From the NCBI GenBank assembly GCA_037176885.1, contig JAWWNJ010000201.1, forward strand, positions 62,001-126,000: a stretch of DNA of 64,000 nt. The letters are read 5' to 3'. The notes beneath the pieces are model-generated. The model did not search any database. It saw only the letters and a program-made list of their open reading frames with translations, and was not told the DNA's origin. The translations under genes and the position numbers were made by a program. The DNA is from Favolaschia claudopus. Lineage: Eukaryota; Basidiomycota; Agaricomycetes; Agaricales; Mycenaceae. Each line of letters opens with the position of its first letter. The first letter of the stretch is position 1. Positions 43,604 through 55,829 of this stretch are shown here, piece by piece.

Positions 43604-46138
43604 CGTTGTTCGTTGCACAGCATCAAGTTACACTCACCATGTCTTTCTGCGTTGATCTCGAGAGTGAGCCCTTCGACCGCTTCGAACTCGCAGGTTGCCT
43701 CATTTTCATTTATCTCAGTTCTTTATGCGCGCAGTCTCCCCATGGCACACGGTTGGCTGCAAAAGCCCCCTAAACCTTATGTACAGGTAATTCTGCCGAA
43801 CCGCACAATCTCCACCCCCACAGCGCTGGTTCGGACCGACAATCCCGTCTGGAACCACACGCTCACCGCTGTGAGTACTATACTTATTTCGCATCAGCAT
43901 TATCCTCACAGGAATTTGCAGAGGATTAATGTCCATAAACCACCAAATCTCACTGTCTTTCTCGGTAAAGACCAAGTCCCTCCCGTTTGACCGCTGCATT
44001 GGTACGGCCGATGCGACGTTGCCGACTGTCCGAAGCGCCACAACGTAAGTTGGGCTTCAGTGGGCATGAAATTGTCGTTCAAAGCCCTGATCCCAGTCAT
44101 CGTCGTGAACCTCGAAGTTCCCGGTCGGAAAGCCGTTCCAGCCGGACAACTAGCGTTTCGAGTGTGTCTGAAAAAATCCGCTGCTCGCCGGGTCAGCGTC
44201 CATCCAGTCTGCCAACCAGGGCATTGCAAATCCACTCCTTTGACGTCGAGCACAATTTCTGCCTGGCAGCTCGCTATTCCGGCATGCCGACACATCTACG
44301 TTGCGTTCCGCCCTTCAATCGCTTTCAGAGAAGCTGAGCTCGATCACGAATGTACTCAATCATTTGTCTCAAGTACGTTGCCTTGTCACTGTTATTTATG
44401 CAGAGTAAATTTCCTTCTTCAACTCCCAGGTGCATCCTTATATCGAACTTGCGTGGTCTGTGACCAGCTCACTGTATCAGGTCATCTTGATCTTGATCTT
44501 CTGCTCGTGTGCTCATAAAGAAAACAGGTTATTCAGGGTCAGGTTGATAGGGATCAGAAAGTCACGTATCTGGTCGCGACAATGGACCGACATTTATACG
44601 GCGGTGGAAGCTCTGAACACTGATCCGGAAAGGTCGCGCTGCTGGAAGATACTCTCCTTGCTGTAGCCCAAGCAAACAATTGAGTGCACGCTTTTCGTTC
44701 GGGAATACTGCAATCAGGCTTTCAAGGTACTCCGTCAATTTCTGCCTTGGGCATCTCTTATTGTTCCACAGGGCGCATGCTTCATCAAACTTTCGTTGAT
44801 CCATCTGACAAAATCCAAACTTCATGGAAGCTTTTGACAATCTAAGAACTTCGCTGAACACAGCTATCAATGTCAGGACAGCGCTGGTCTCGACCATGAA
44901 AATGAGCAACAATATTGATCGTTTGGTCGGTATTGTCTTTTGCTTCATAGCAGTGCTGATCATTCCACAGGTCATAACATAATGCTTGAGAGGCTGCGGC
45001 CCGCGGACAATGATTTGTCGGAGCGCGACCAATGCTTGACAGGCACAAGAACGGAGATTCTCAGTTTTATCTCCCAGTGGCTGTTGACCTCCCATATAAC
45101 GAGACCATTTTGTGGGTTGGCGGCCTTGCAGGGTCGGGCAAAAGTGCCCTTGCTCCGCATCCATGCGAGCAGGATGGCTGGAATGTCTCGCCTTGGTGCA
45201 ATCCACTTTTTCAATCGGGCGCCAGCACACAGGCAAAGCAGTTTAGTCAGGAACTTGAGCTATCAGCTTGGCTTATTCGACTCTCGTCTTGGAGCTGCCA
45301 TAGCCGACGGTCTGCTGAGCAATCCCAGGGTCTTGGCATTGCCTCTTCCTGACCAGTTATCATCAATTGGTTCTTATGCCTCTACGCTCACAGTGATATG
45401 GGCACCGAAGGACCTATTGTGGTGATATTGGATAGCTTTGGACGAGTTCGGGAATGACCTATCGTGACGGCCAGTGTTGGACCTCCTTGTTAATGACTTT
45501 CCCAAATTGCCCAAGTTTGTCAGGGTACTGGTCACCAGCCGGCCCGAAATAGATATCAAATTGGCGTTCACGGACCAGCACCGTTTTCAAACATGGTTTA
45601 CGCACAGACACTACGAGCAATTCTCAAGACATAACCCATTATTTCCGGGTGCATTGCAGGATAATAGTCGCAAACAATCTTTTGCTCAAGCTTGCTGACG
45701 ACTGGCCTGGGGAGGAAAACCTTGATGCGCTTTGCGTAAGGTCGTCAGGCCTTTTTGCGTGGTGCGCCGCTGCCATGAAATTCATTGAAACTGGGCAGGA
45801 TCCTCGGGAGCGGCTCGCAACTGTCCTTGGGAATGACGTGGATTCAGGGTGGTCTCGCCTCTTCATGCACTCTACGAACTTGTGTTGCAGCAATCTGGGC
45901 TGTGGTTTGATGGGACATTTGTCAAGGATTTCCAGAGGTGGATGGGGATTGCCCTGCTTGTTTTGGCAGCCACTTCCCTCTGAAGTTCTTGATGAATTCA
46001 AAGAGGTTCCAGACCAACTCCCATGCCTTCACACTCTCCGCCGCTTTGCTTGCTTGCTAAGCATTGAGGAGCATGAACCAATTTGCAGCCTTCACCCCTC
46101 GCTCACCGAGTTTCTCACCAGTGCTCGGTACTGTGGTA

Positions 46139-46683
46139 TGGTTGCGGACCGAACTTCGTGACAAGTCGCAGTCCCAATTTGGTAATTGATACTGTCACGT
46201 CGAGTTTCATTGAGACATCCTGGATTGTGTAAATAGCATTGCAAGAAGGTAATCTACAATGTACTGGAGCAAAACTTCGAAACATCGGTTTTCCGTGTTT
46301 TGCCACGAGCAATTTCGCGCTTTTGATTGCGGATCACTCGGACCGGTGGCTGTGCAGGAGCATCAATGTCGCCTGGCCATTGCCGATTCTCTTGGTTAGG
46401 ATATTTCACTTTCACTGTGGGGTCCGCAAGAAGGAGTCCGGGTGCAGAGGCAGAATGGCAGAGAAAGACTTGATTACCTGCCTCAACTCGCGAGTTTAGT
46501 ACACACAATTTTGGTTTTCGCTGTTCAAATTTCGCGTTTTTGTAACCCTAAGTTAGGAGTACCTCCGATTCCTCTGAAATAAAAATTTCACCTATAAACC
46601 ATACCCTAGTTCCTAGCTAAATCTCGAATCCCGAAAGATTTTGAGCAAAATTGGGACTGGTCATGAAGTTTTGGCCGCAACCA
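46139..46683. mobile_element. TA-flanked MITE (545 bp) inside the second NLR-type copy
   Basis: Ends TGGTTGCGGACCGAACTTC and, in complement, TGGTTGCGGCCAAAACTTC, imperfect over about 40 bp. TA at 46137-46138 and 46684-46685; the intact copy has one TA at this point. No coding capacity. Tc1/mariner-type by target. It carries a 46-bp block (46309-46354) nearly identical to 15591-15636 and 50223-50268 in the duplicated arms. Confidence 0.9.
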
Positions 46684-48571
46684 TACTAAGCCGTGGTTCA
46701 TTGACCCATGTGACATACACTGTCGGCTGGCGGCGCGCTGCTTTTCTCTCTCTCATGGCATCGAACCTGCGATTCAATATCTCGGTTTCATCACCTCTCA
46801 TATCCAGAATGTTCAGTCCCCAGTTGACTGCAAGTTGGCCCCTGCTTTGGTGTATTCCTGTCGCTCTTGGGCAGATCACCTCCAGGCAGCAGAATCTGAA
46901 CGCTCGGCTTCCCCCAATTCTGCGGCATTGTCTGGGAACATTCTTTCGCAACCACTTCCTTTTTTGGCTCGAAGTTCTTAGTGCCGTCAATGATCTCCAG
47001 GTTTCAATGCCTGCTGTAATTGTTGCTGAAAGATATTTGAAGGTGTGTCCAAAGATTTGTGTTCAGTGATTTGGCATCAAACCCTTCTCAAGGCACATGG
47101 TGATCTAAGATCTCGCTTTTTTGCGGCAGACGGGTTGAGGTTCATACGGACATTTTTTGAGCCAATGTCTGAAAGTGCACCACACATCTATATCTCAGCA
47201 TTGCCATTTTGCCCCTACCCGTTCCCCTCTTCGGGCCCAATATCATGAGCAGTTCCCGAACACTTTTTCCGTCAGTCAAGGGAACAGACCACTTGGCCAC
47301 CAATCCTGAATGTTATTCAGACTCACCATGCAGCTGTTGGAGCAATAGTTGCGATTGCCCAACGGCAAGCAAGTGGCTTCAGCGTCCGCAGATCAGACGG
47401 TTTTGATTTCTGACCTGGCCACTGGGGCTGCCGTCTGTCACCCATTGCGAGGTCACCACGGTGCTGTCTGGGCCCTTGATGTCTCCCGTGACGGATTGCG
47501 TCTAGTATCCGGTTCTTCCGATCAACATCTCATCATGTGGGATTGTGTCAATGCCAGGCAAATCCTACCCACCTTTTGGGGATCCATCAGGAGCTATCTG
47601 GTCTGTGAAAGTTTTCCTCTGACAGCCAGTCAATTGCTTCGGGCTCAGATGACCGGACGATACGCATTTGGAACAGTCATACAGCAGAATCGATGTGTCC
47701 CCCATTGTAGGCCACTCTGGGACAGTGTGGTCGGTTGACTTCTCTGAAGATGATACCCGGGTGGTATCCGGGTCCGCTGACAAGACGGTGCGGGTATGGA
47801 CAAAGCAGGGAGCACCCATCCTTGTATTAAACGGGCACAAAGCTGACGTGTGGTGTGTGACTTGGTCGTTGGACGGACGCTGGATTTTATCTGGATCTGG
47901 CGATCAAAACATACGTTTATTGGGACGCGCTCGATGGGAGCCTCGTCTTGGGCCCATTACTGGGACATACAGGTGCTATCTGGGCTGTGTGCTTCTCTAC
48001 GGATGGTCGCATCGTTCATAACTGGGTCTGCGGTCAAAAGCCTACGTATTTGGGATACTGCTACTGGAGAGTCAATAAGGGGACCATTCACTGGACATGA
48101 CGGAGGTATCTGGTCAGTGACGTTTTCCAATGATGGTAGCAGGATCTTCTCGGGCTCAGCTGATGGCTCCATACGAATATGGGATACGGAATCTGCCTCG
48201 ACACTTTTTGACCCCCGTCTTTGACAGCGAAGTCTGTCGGTTGCATTTCTCGACGGTGACCGACTTAGCTCAGGATCCTCCGACAAGCATGTTCGCGAAT
48301 GGGACGTGAAAACGGGAAAGCTGCTATCCTGCACTTTGAACAACAATTGGACGGGCCATTTTACTCCGGTTTCACTCCTCCACAATTTCAGGGCACTGAG
48401 GTGGATCAGCCATGGGTCGTAGCATTGTCGCATGATGGCCGTTGCAAGGCTGTCGGCTCCAGAGACGGTTTGATCAATGTATGGAGCCAGGAGACCGGTG
48501 CCTCCTTTATCCGCCCATTCAGGCTCACCACGGTATTATCTGGTCTTTGGCCTCTCCGCTGATGGCCAGTA

Positions 48572-48945
48572 CAGTGTTGCGGCAAAATCAATTTACTTAC
48601 CAAATAAGGAAATTTTCATCAAATCCGCTCTACCACACAACAAAACAACCACAAGCACCGTGGAAATAGCACCAAGCGCCTGTACTCCCCGGATTTGAGC
48701 CGGTCTACGCCCAAAAAACAACCGGATTCGTCACGTTTCTCACTGTTTTTGGCTGCACTTTATGAGACAAAGTTGCTGGTTATCCCGGCGAAACCAATAC
48801 AAAGACGCCAGTTTTTTTACATCAGGGAATACAGACTAGCAGTTCTTAGTATTCTTATCAACTTACCGCTCGAAAAAAACGAGCAAAAGGAGCGAATTGA
48901 CGAGAATTTCCTTATTTAGTAAGTAAATTGATTTTGCCGCAACTG
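48572..48945. mobile_element. TA-flanked MITE (374 bp) inside the WD40 region of the second copy
   Basis: Ends CAGTGTTGCGGCAAAATCAA and, in complement, CAGTTGCGGCAAAATCAATT, matching over about 40 bp apart from one extra base. TA duplicated at 48570-48571 and 48946-48947, single in the intact copy. CAGT.. ends and TA targets are typical of Tc1/mariner. No coding capacity. Different from the 545-bp MITE, although both contain TTGCGG near the tips. Confidence 0.92.
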
Positions 48946-49499
48946 TATATGGCTTCTGCATCCGCCGATCGGACTGTTAGTGTATGGGAAACGGACACTG
49001 GTGTAGCTGTTGGTCACCCGCTCAGGGGCCATACTGGTGATGTGTGGTCAGTTGATTTTTCGTCCCAGGGATCACTGCTTGCTTCGGGGTCGGTGGATCG
49101 CACGATTCGGATATGGGATGTGAGTATTGCGCCCAGAAATTCACACTCACTTCATTTCCGATAGATGGAGAAGCTCAACGATATAGAAATGTGGTCCGAA
49201 CAGTCTGTGGCTGGATCAGAGGACCAAATCGTGAGCTTTTGCTCTGGGTGCCTCCTTATTACCGTGAAGGATTGCTAGGCCCCGTACAGAGCTAGGCATT
49301 GGCAAACATATTACGAAGCTTGACCTTACTAATTTCGTGGATGGATTGATTGGGTCAGGGCCGCTCAGGATTGATATACTGCATGCAATAATAAAGGCAA
49401 AAATGTTTTATTTTGAGCCTCGAGTCCGTCGGCCGACCGCATTTGTCGGTTTACAGCCTGTAAACTGGCCCAAAAAAAGCCTATTCTAGGTGCAGTACA

Positions 49500-50023
49500 A
49501 CCTTATTACTGAAAACAGCCTGCAACGAGGGGGCAGATGTTCGCATAGGATTCCCATAGAGTGAGGCTGAGTGAGCCAAGAGGAGGTACATAGTATGTAA
49601 TTTGAAAATTTTCCCGGCCCCGATTTGAGACATCATTGATCGCATCACTGATGGGACCTATTTGGAGGTGTTTAGGCCGAGGCGCACCATAGCAGGGGTG
49701 AACAGGGAAACCGAGAAATTCACCAATGTTTTGAGTCGAGAAACTTTTCACTTCAGCTTCGGCCCAAATAGGAAATCACATGGATCGCGGGATGAGTATA
49801 TGGAGTCTACTATTGAGTGTGAACAATGGGTCAGGGCCCACCGCTACACCTGCTGAAAGGTTTTACCAAATAAGCACAAAAGTTCAGTTGAAGAAGTTTT
49901 GAATCACATACCGCTCGAGATTCCTGAGCCTTCACACTGTCCGACTCTTCAACGGGGTCTTCAATATGCTCGGCGAGGAGCTGACGGTCCGCATCTGTGT
50001 AGTTGAGTGTTGGGAAGGGCCAT
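49500..50023 (-). pseudogene. Second copy of the small convergent gene
   Basis: Inverted copy of 15835-16377 with ATG at 50023. The first exon (MPTRREHNATG.. as written) has indels against the left copy: the left MALPTLNYTDADRQLL needs a one-base correction here. The third part, 49506-49751, keeps KSFSTQNIGEFLGFPVH. Same caution about consensus errors. Confidence 0.5.
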
Positions 50024-51079
50024 GCCGACGCGACGGGAGCACAACGCCACGGGTGGAAGGCGGCTGAACGAGAAGGACGAGGATGGAAGGTGTGTCGGTC
50101 GTCGCTGCCACGTGGTGTTTCTCTCTCTCTATGTATGTATCTTCCCCCCTTCGTAATCCTCGTCAAAGAAAAATTTTCCCATCAATCTCAGTCCGAGTCA
50201 AATCTCTTGGCCGCGGGCGACTCACAGCCACCGGCACGAGTGATCCGCAATCAAAAGCGCGAAATTGCCGTGCAAAATATCTATATCAAGGGGGAATCGG
50301 GATTAAAATTTCTGTACCGCGGGTGGGGGGGAGTGGGGGTCTGGGAAGGGTCTTAAAAATTTTATAGTGTCTAGTACTCAGGACGCTGTCTGGAGCTCAG
50401 AGAATGCTTGGGAAAGGTATTTGGCCAGTCTCCAAAGAAGACTTTGCGTAAGTCGCACTGAAGCAATGTAAGTGTCGATAAATTCCCGAATTGGCAACGA
50501 TTCACACGATAAGCAAGTCACGTCACGAGCGTGACCCGCTCAGCAGGGCCTCTCAAATGCTCAAGGTACAGGATCTGGTGGAGGGATCTGTTTGAATAGA
50601 TTTTACTGCAGTACCTGGGGTATCAGATCTAGACATGTAGAAAAAAGGTGTATTCAGTCGAGACAAAACCAGGAAAATCAATTATTTGTTTTTTTCGGCC
50701 CTGCGTTGATTTCCGGCTCGCAGAAAAGCATATCATGCACCATTCTGCTTCTTCAGAGCTTCGATGGTTGCCCAAGAGTGGTTTGAGATCAGTATTGTGA
50801 AAATCTATCGTGTCACACAGCAACAAAACTGAAATGCATGAAAACCGCATCTCCCACGTTCCCACGAACCAAAATAAATCGTTGAAGATTGGGCCAGGCA
50901 CACGCTTTTTCCCCTTCACTGGTCACCTCCGCCGGACGAATTCGAGTCAATAACTCTGCCTACGTGCATAATATCAGTGCTATTGTAGCATGGAACGCTC
51001 TGCCGTATCATTTTTCTTGATTTTAACACGAATTAGACTCGCAAAGTAATTCTGAATACAGGGAGACTGTGTCGGTCCA

Positions 51080-51723
51080 GGAAAATCCGAAAGTAACTGA
51101 CATGTCCAAAATATGTGCGTATATGGGCTGATCAGGCCGTCAGCTCGGAGTGGGGGCTGATAGCTGGCAGAAAGAGCCGATAACCCCTTATCAGCTCGTC
51201 AGTCTGACGGCGAGTTATCTGTACTGACCGGTGCTGATCAGCTAGCGCTCGCCCCAATTAAGAAAACTCTTTCACCCTTCAATCGAAGGGCCATATTATT
51301 TTTACTTAAAGTTTACTTACACTTTATACATTCATAAGCATATTCAGTTAGTAATAGTTAATATCTTATTTAACGCTAAATTCACTTTGCTAATGTTGCA
51401 TGTGAAGCACGACTGCATTATACAGTGGAAACGTTGGGAGGTCATGACCTGAATCATGTACCTTGCCGCTCGAACGACCTTTGGCTGGGCCATTTTACTA
51501 GTTCTCCATGGTTTTGAACATTTTTTCGCGCGGAAAATGAACCAAGCAACCGTGGGAGAGTTGACACTTGCCTGCCGAGTCGAATATTTCAGTCAAATGT
51601 GTACAATTTTTCCCCTCCCCTGACAAGAGCTGATATGGAGCTGATAGGTGCTGACCAGGTACCCCCCGGAATCTGAACAGGCCTGATAGGTCGGTAAGTA
51701 CTGATCAGTATTTCGGATTTTCC
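51080..51723. mobile_element. MITE-like element, right-arm copy
   Basis: Inverted counterpart of 14141-14782, with the same GGAAAATCCGAAA ends and CTGATCAG-rich interior. Confidence 0.6.
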
Positions 51724-52701
51724 GACATGTGGAGTATTTTTGGGCCAATGTTCTGCTCTAAGTCTATTCAAAAGATGCCAAAGAGTATATCCAATCACAC
51801 CAAGGCCCCAAAAACAACAGATCTCACCCGGGGATCCCCCAAATGCGACACTCTCCAACTCAGACTCGTGGCGGTACGCCCGGCAAGTGCGACACTGTCG
51901 GCCAGTGTGGCGCAAGTCCACCGAGTTGCGACACACTCAGGAATTTCCGTTCCCTGCGGCGGCGGTTCGGCTGGCCGGACGGCAATCGGCGATTGCCGAC
52001 CACTACCCTCGAGGCCTCGCATCCGTCGTTTGTGGTGTAAAGACAAAATAACAGTTCGAGGTGAATAATGAATGATTAATCACTCGGTGAAATGGACGTC
52101 AATCAATGCAGACCCTCGTGGATCACGATCACCGGGTTCGGCTTAGCCCCGAGAGCATAACCCGAGGATGCCGATAGATTTGATGGTGACAAAGGTGCGG
52201 TTGAGGTTGGGTTGAGGTGTTCAAAGTTCAACCTTCACTTAGCAAAAAGACAACTGTAAATATTGAAACTTTCTGTGCCAACAAATTTCGAGCCACTCCT
52301 TATATACGGAATTTACTGGAGAGTCAACGTGCTGAGGTAAGTAACTGTTGTGAGAGAATAGCAAGAAGATCAATAAGTACAGGTTGAACTTGAAGACCCA
52401 CGCAGTTTAGTCCGCCACCAACTTCACTAACAACTCACCTATATCATCAGAAGCGAAGGAGAGCAACGGCGCTCACCCTCGGTCCTCAAACCAGACGCCA
52501 CCAAGGTAGCTGGGAGTCTCGGACTCATTTAAGAAAGAAGAGAAATTATTTCAGAGCCTACCAACTGGCGGAACCGACTAGATATTTCACGCATTTTCGT
52601 CGGTATCGACGTTCACGTGGGGAACGGCATTTTTCCGTATGTCCGGTTCATCCGAACGATTAATTGTCAACCGAAATCAACCGAAAACCTCTCCAATACA
52701 T

Positions 52702-52837
52702 GGAAAAATCGGTCATTTCGAGGGCTTTAATTCGCCGGAAATAGCCTCAGATTGCCGAGGGTTTTACTGGGCGGGGCCATCGGCTTTAATCGGTCTGGCG
52801 ACCGATTTGCCATCACCCTTGGAATGGCGGGGTTGCC
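52702..52837. repeat. Single 141-bp repeat at outer edge of right arm
   Basis: Starts GGAAAAATCGGTCATTTCGA and ends GGAATGGCGGGGTTGCC. The left arm has two copies here; after this repeat the two arms diverge (GTCAATAGCG against AACTCGC). Confidence 0.88.
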
Positions 52838-53256
52838 GTCAATAGCGCCAAGTAGTTCCAAAATCTGTTTCGCGCGCCTTTCCTCTTGTATGAAGGGCAG
52901 AGTATTCAGTAGTGATAAAACAGACTTAAAATAGGAAACTTATCGAGCTTCAGGCTTAGTGTCTTCCACTGCCAGGGGCCGGTGGAGTGATAGGCACATA
53001 GAATTCTAATTTCTAATGGCTGAAACTGTAGCAGACAAGGCTTCCGAACTGCTAGAAAATTTACACCTAAAACCATCCTGCGACCTGCTGGCTCCATTTT
53101 CTTTCCGAGTGAGTGTGTGAATCCTGACAATGCAGTTCTGGTTGAACCTGCCAGAAGCCCGAAGCATACTTTCAGCAGCCGCCGCAACAGCGCCGCAGGG
53201 CGGAAGACCCCGAGCCACGGCTCGGACAGTGGGAGGGAGGCCCCGCTCGCTGTGTC

Positions 53257-53665
53257 GTATGCTGTTCGTTTTGTAAAAAAAAATCATAAACCCCTTATGA
53301 TGCAAGTGTACCTCATATACTTGAGTGTGAATAGAGCTTCAGGTCGCAATATGGTTTGTTAGACAATATATAGTGTGAGTTGGCGGTCAATATATATTGA
53401 GTCACTCAATATATTGTGAATGACACTCATATATTGTGAAATTTGACAAGCTATAGGATTTGTATCTGGCACAGCGAGCGGGCCCTCCCGCCGGCCATTT
53501 GACGCTGTACTCAGTTTGTCCCGCCGTCAGCGGCGCTGTCGTGCGACCTGGCAGTGCACAAGGCTCGGACTTCTCGGGGATCTCCGGACCGAGTTCTGCC
53601 AGCAGCTTTCCGGGCATGCCGCAATGATGTCAATGCTGTAGATTTCTTTTAACTTAGCAGCATTG
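53257..53665 (+). repeat. Left ~0.4-kb inverted repeat bounding the 8.1-kb segment
   Basis: From GTATGCTGTTCGTTTTGT to about ..GTCAATGCTG; matches 60975-61392 in complement with small indels. It contains an internal palindrome of AATATATATTGAGTCACTCA type and a GC-rich part (GGGCCCTCCCGCCGGCC). Its first 60 bp correspond to the last codons of the gene at 61315-62713. A degenerate relative of the GC-rich part lies just outside (53170-53256). Confidence 0.88.
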
Positions 53666-53924
53666 GCGTCATGAGCGGCGCCAGCGAACAAGGGGTCGCT
53701 CCGTGTGTACAAGATATTGAATGCTATTAACAAAATTAAAACTGACGGGCTCAGATACGGTGGAAAAGGTAAAGGAAAGTGTGGGTATAGCAAGATGTCC
53801 GAGAGAGTCTAGGTAAGGCGAGTGAATGTCCGATTTGAGAAAAAAAAAAGAGGGGCAAGAGCAAAGCAAAAACACTGGTAACTACTAGTACGATGTCCAC
53901 ATCAGTTCAAACATTGTCCAAGAT

Positions 53925-55525
53925 CCCAACCTTAGAAATCGTAGACCCTGGTCGCATATGGGTCCCCGAGCGACGAGTCAACCTTGAATTCGGGGGATAG
54001 TGTCGGAGGTGCTGGTGCAGGGGAAGGAGTCTTTTGACGGATCACCGTTTTAAGTTGGTCGTCAGTCCTCAGCGGTGAGATCAATCAAGCCGTTTTCGAC
54101 ACCGTTGCCTGACCAGCCTCAGGTAAGTATATGAGTCCGTCGTACAAAGTACCATCCACGTACCCCATGATTTCTTGGGCAACACTGTCCTTGAAAATTT
54201 CCGGAAGCGCACTGTCAGCAGACACTGGGGTCGGAATCAATACCTCAAGCATGGACTACAAATTCATACACGCACGCTTCTTCTTCTTCGTAGCCCTTTC
54301 CTCTTCGCCCGTGTATGATCTACGTTTACCAGGGACTCGGATACTGATGGGGATTGGCTCTACGCTGCTGCTGCGAGGCTCCTCATCCTCGGACTCGGAG
54401 TCACTCCCTTCCGAATCGTTGTCAGACTGGATATTCTCTGAGCAAATTGTAAGCTCTCGAAGCGCCAGACAAAACCACAGAGAAAAAACTCACTGTTGCC
54501 GGCCCTGGAGTGTGGCAAGCGTCTCTTCATCACCCAAGTATCGAGGATTTCTTGGGTATGGGTTGGCTCGAAACTACGTTTCTCATTAGTATAGATGACA
54601 CGTCGCAGCGGATGAGCTTACCAATGAAGAGGCGGCAGTGGCGGAATCCACTTGTAGTAGCTCCTTTGTTGTATTCGCATCCGCCCCAGTTGGGTGAGTT
54701 ACAGGAGCAATTTGTAGTTGTTTGCTATTGACCCGTCCCCAACCACCATACAGGCTCTTTCGAGTCAGACTCGGACTCCGCCTCGACGCGATCGAAATAG
54801 GCCAAACGGCTGTGGAAACAATTCGTGAAGCCTATCTTTGAGCTCGTCGTGGTCCGCTGTCCGGTCAATCGAAATTCCATGCGTAAGATCCACCACAGCA
54901 AAGGCCATGAACAACAGCCAATTGGACTGCCGGCCTACCGGGAATGGGGACGATCTTCTTTCGCAATTGACGCATCCCGTTCTGAGAGGAAAGGTAAGCA
55001 CACTGTAGCCCATAAAGCTGGATCAAAACCCACCGAGCATATTGTACCACACGGCAAAATCATAATCGAGCCAACACGAAATTGTTACTTGTGCTCTGGG
55101 TCTGTTTGTGCTTGGGTGATGTTAAGCTGATGAAATGCTGGCTGAGTGAGCATTACCTTGTTTTTTTTCGGTCGCATCCCCTCGTTGGACTCGAGGTTTG
55201 CGGCTGCTCGGGTCTTGCGAGAACTTTTTGCGCCAGACGAAGTGAGTCCAGTTCGGCTTTACCAATTTTGGCTAGCATTGAAGATGACGCGGAGCTTCCA
55301 GAGCCTTTGTTGGCAATTCTCTCGAGAATGCTGTCTACGTCTTTCCCTTTCTTCTACGACACTGCAACGTGATATTTTTCTTTGTGTAAACAGTTCGGTT
55401 GCGCACAAATGCCCAGGTCTCCGAGTGGACGATACTCGGTACAGGTGCACTCATCGTCGGAATCTCTGTCTTGTGCAATGCACTCAACAGCTCGCACCTG
55501 AGAGGTGGAGGTGGAGGCCATATGA
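53925..55525 (-). pseudogene. Multi-exon agaric-type protein with N-terminal Cys/His cluster, frameshifted
   Basis: Minus strand. ATG near 55523 (MASTSTSQVRAVECIAQDRD) starts an exon with the Cys/His cluster ECTCTEYRPLGDLGICAQPN followed by CLHKEKYH, probably a zinc site. Later pieces, separated by short introns and frame changes: ILERIANKGSGSSASSSM (about 55300), RKKIVPIPGRPAVQLAVVHG (about 54910-54970), ELKDRLHELFPQPFGLF (about 54790-54840), FEPTHTQEILDTWVMKRR (about 54520-54575), the acidic SDSESEDEEPRSSSVEPI (about 54340-54410), and a tail ending FKVDSSLGDPYATRVYDF at about 53930. A frameshift near 54080 (after LIDLTAED) breaks the tail. I recall proteins of this layout only as lineage-specific hypothetical proteins of agarics, often near transposons; the function is unknown. 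Confidence 0.45.
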
Positions 55526-55532
55526 TGTGGAG

Positions 55533-55580
55533 GAAAGAAAGAAAGAAAGAAGGAGAGAGTGTGGGTGGGTGGGTGGTTGG
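55533..55580. repeat. Purine microsatellite (GAAA)n / (GGGT)n
   Basis: GAAAGAAAGAAAGAAAGAAG (about 55534-55553), then GGGTGGGTGGGTGG (about 55563-55576), upstream of the Cys/His gene start on its minus strand. Confidence 0.9.
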
Positions 55581-55829
55581 CTGGGTGAAAGAGAGAAGAA
55601 ACGAGAAAAAAATGGTGTGTCAGTCAATTTTGGGAGCTGTCGAAAAAACTTTATGCGTCGCGATGCCCCAAAAATAAAATTCTATCTCATTGTGCCTCAT
55701 TTCTGTATGTGATCTGGTCTAATATAGCCAACGCTCGCCCCCACATCTCTGCTCGTGGTCGCCAAACAAAATCCGGGAGAGCAATTCGCAGGCGCTTTGA
55801 ACCATGACGCCCTGACTTCAAAATTTCAA

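Larger units (their letters stand above)
43639..49374 (+). pseudogene. Second copy of the C2-NACHT-WD40 gene, interrupted and frameshifted
   Basis: Same order and splice sites as the gene at 16482-21273: ATG 43639, C2 exons to about 44090, NACHT with GGLAGSGKSALA (about 45115-45150), WD40 repeats from about 47340, stop 49372-49374. Two MITEs break it: one after the NACHT domain (46139-46683), one in the tenth WD40 repeat (48572-48945). In addition there are tens of 1-3-nt indels. For example ATGACCGAC is ATGGACCGAC, GAAAAGG is GAAAGG, TAGCCAAG is TAGCCCAAG and CAGGGCTTT is CAGGCTTT within 170 bp that show no substitution. As written it cannot make the protein. I suspect that many small indels are consensus errors; the MITEs are real by their TA duplications. 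Confidence 0.9.
43604..52702 (+). repeat. Right arm of large inverted duplication
   Basis: Inverted copy of 13169-21300. It differs by two MITE insertions (46139-46683 and 48572-48945) and by scattered 1-3-nt indels, many in homopolymers, with few substitutions in the stretches I compared by eye. The outer match ends with one 141-bp repeat (52702-52837). Confidence 0.93.

Noticed and set aside
13169..52702. One giant 40-kb transposon with the NLR-type arms as terminal repeats
   Set aside because: The arms carry whole genes, the inner borders differ, and the spacer consists of independent elements; a segmental inverted duplication is simpler.
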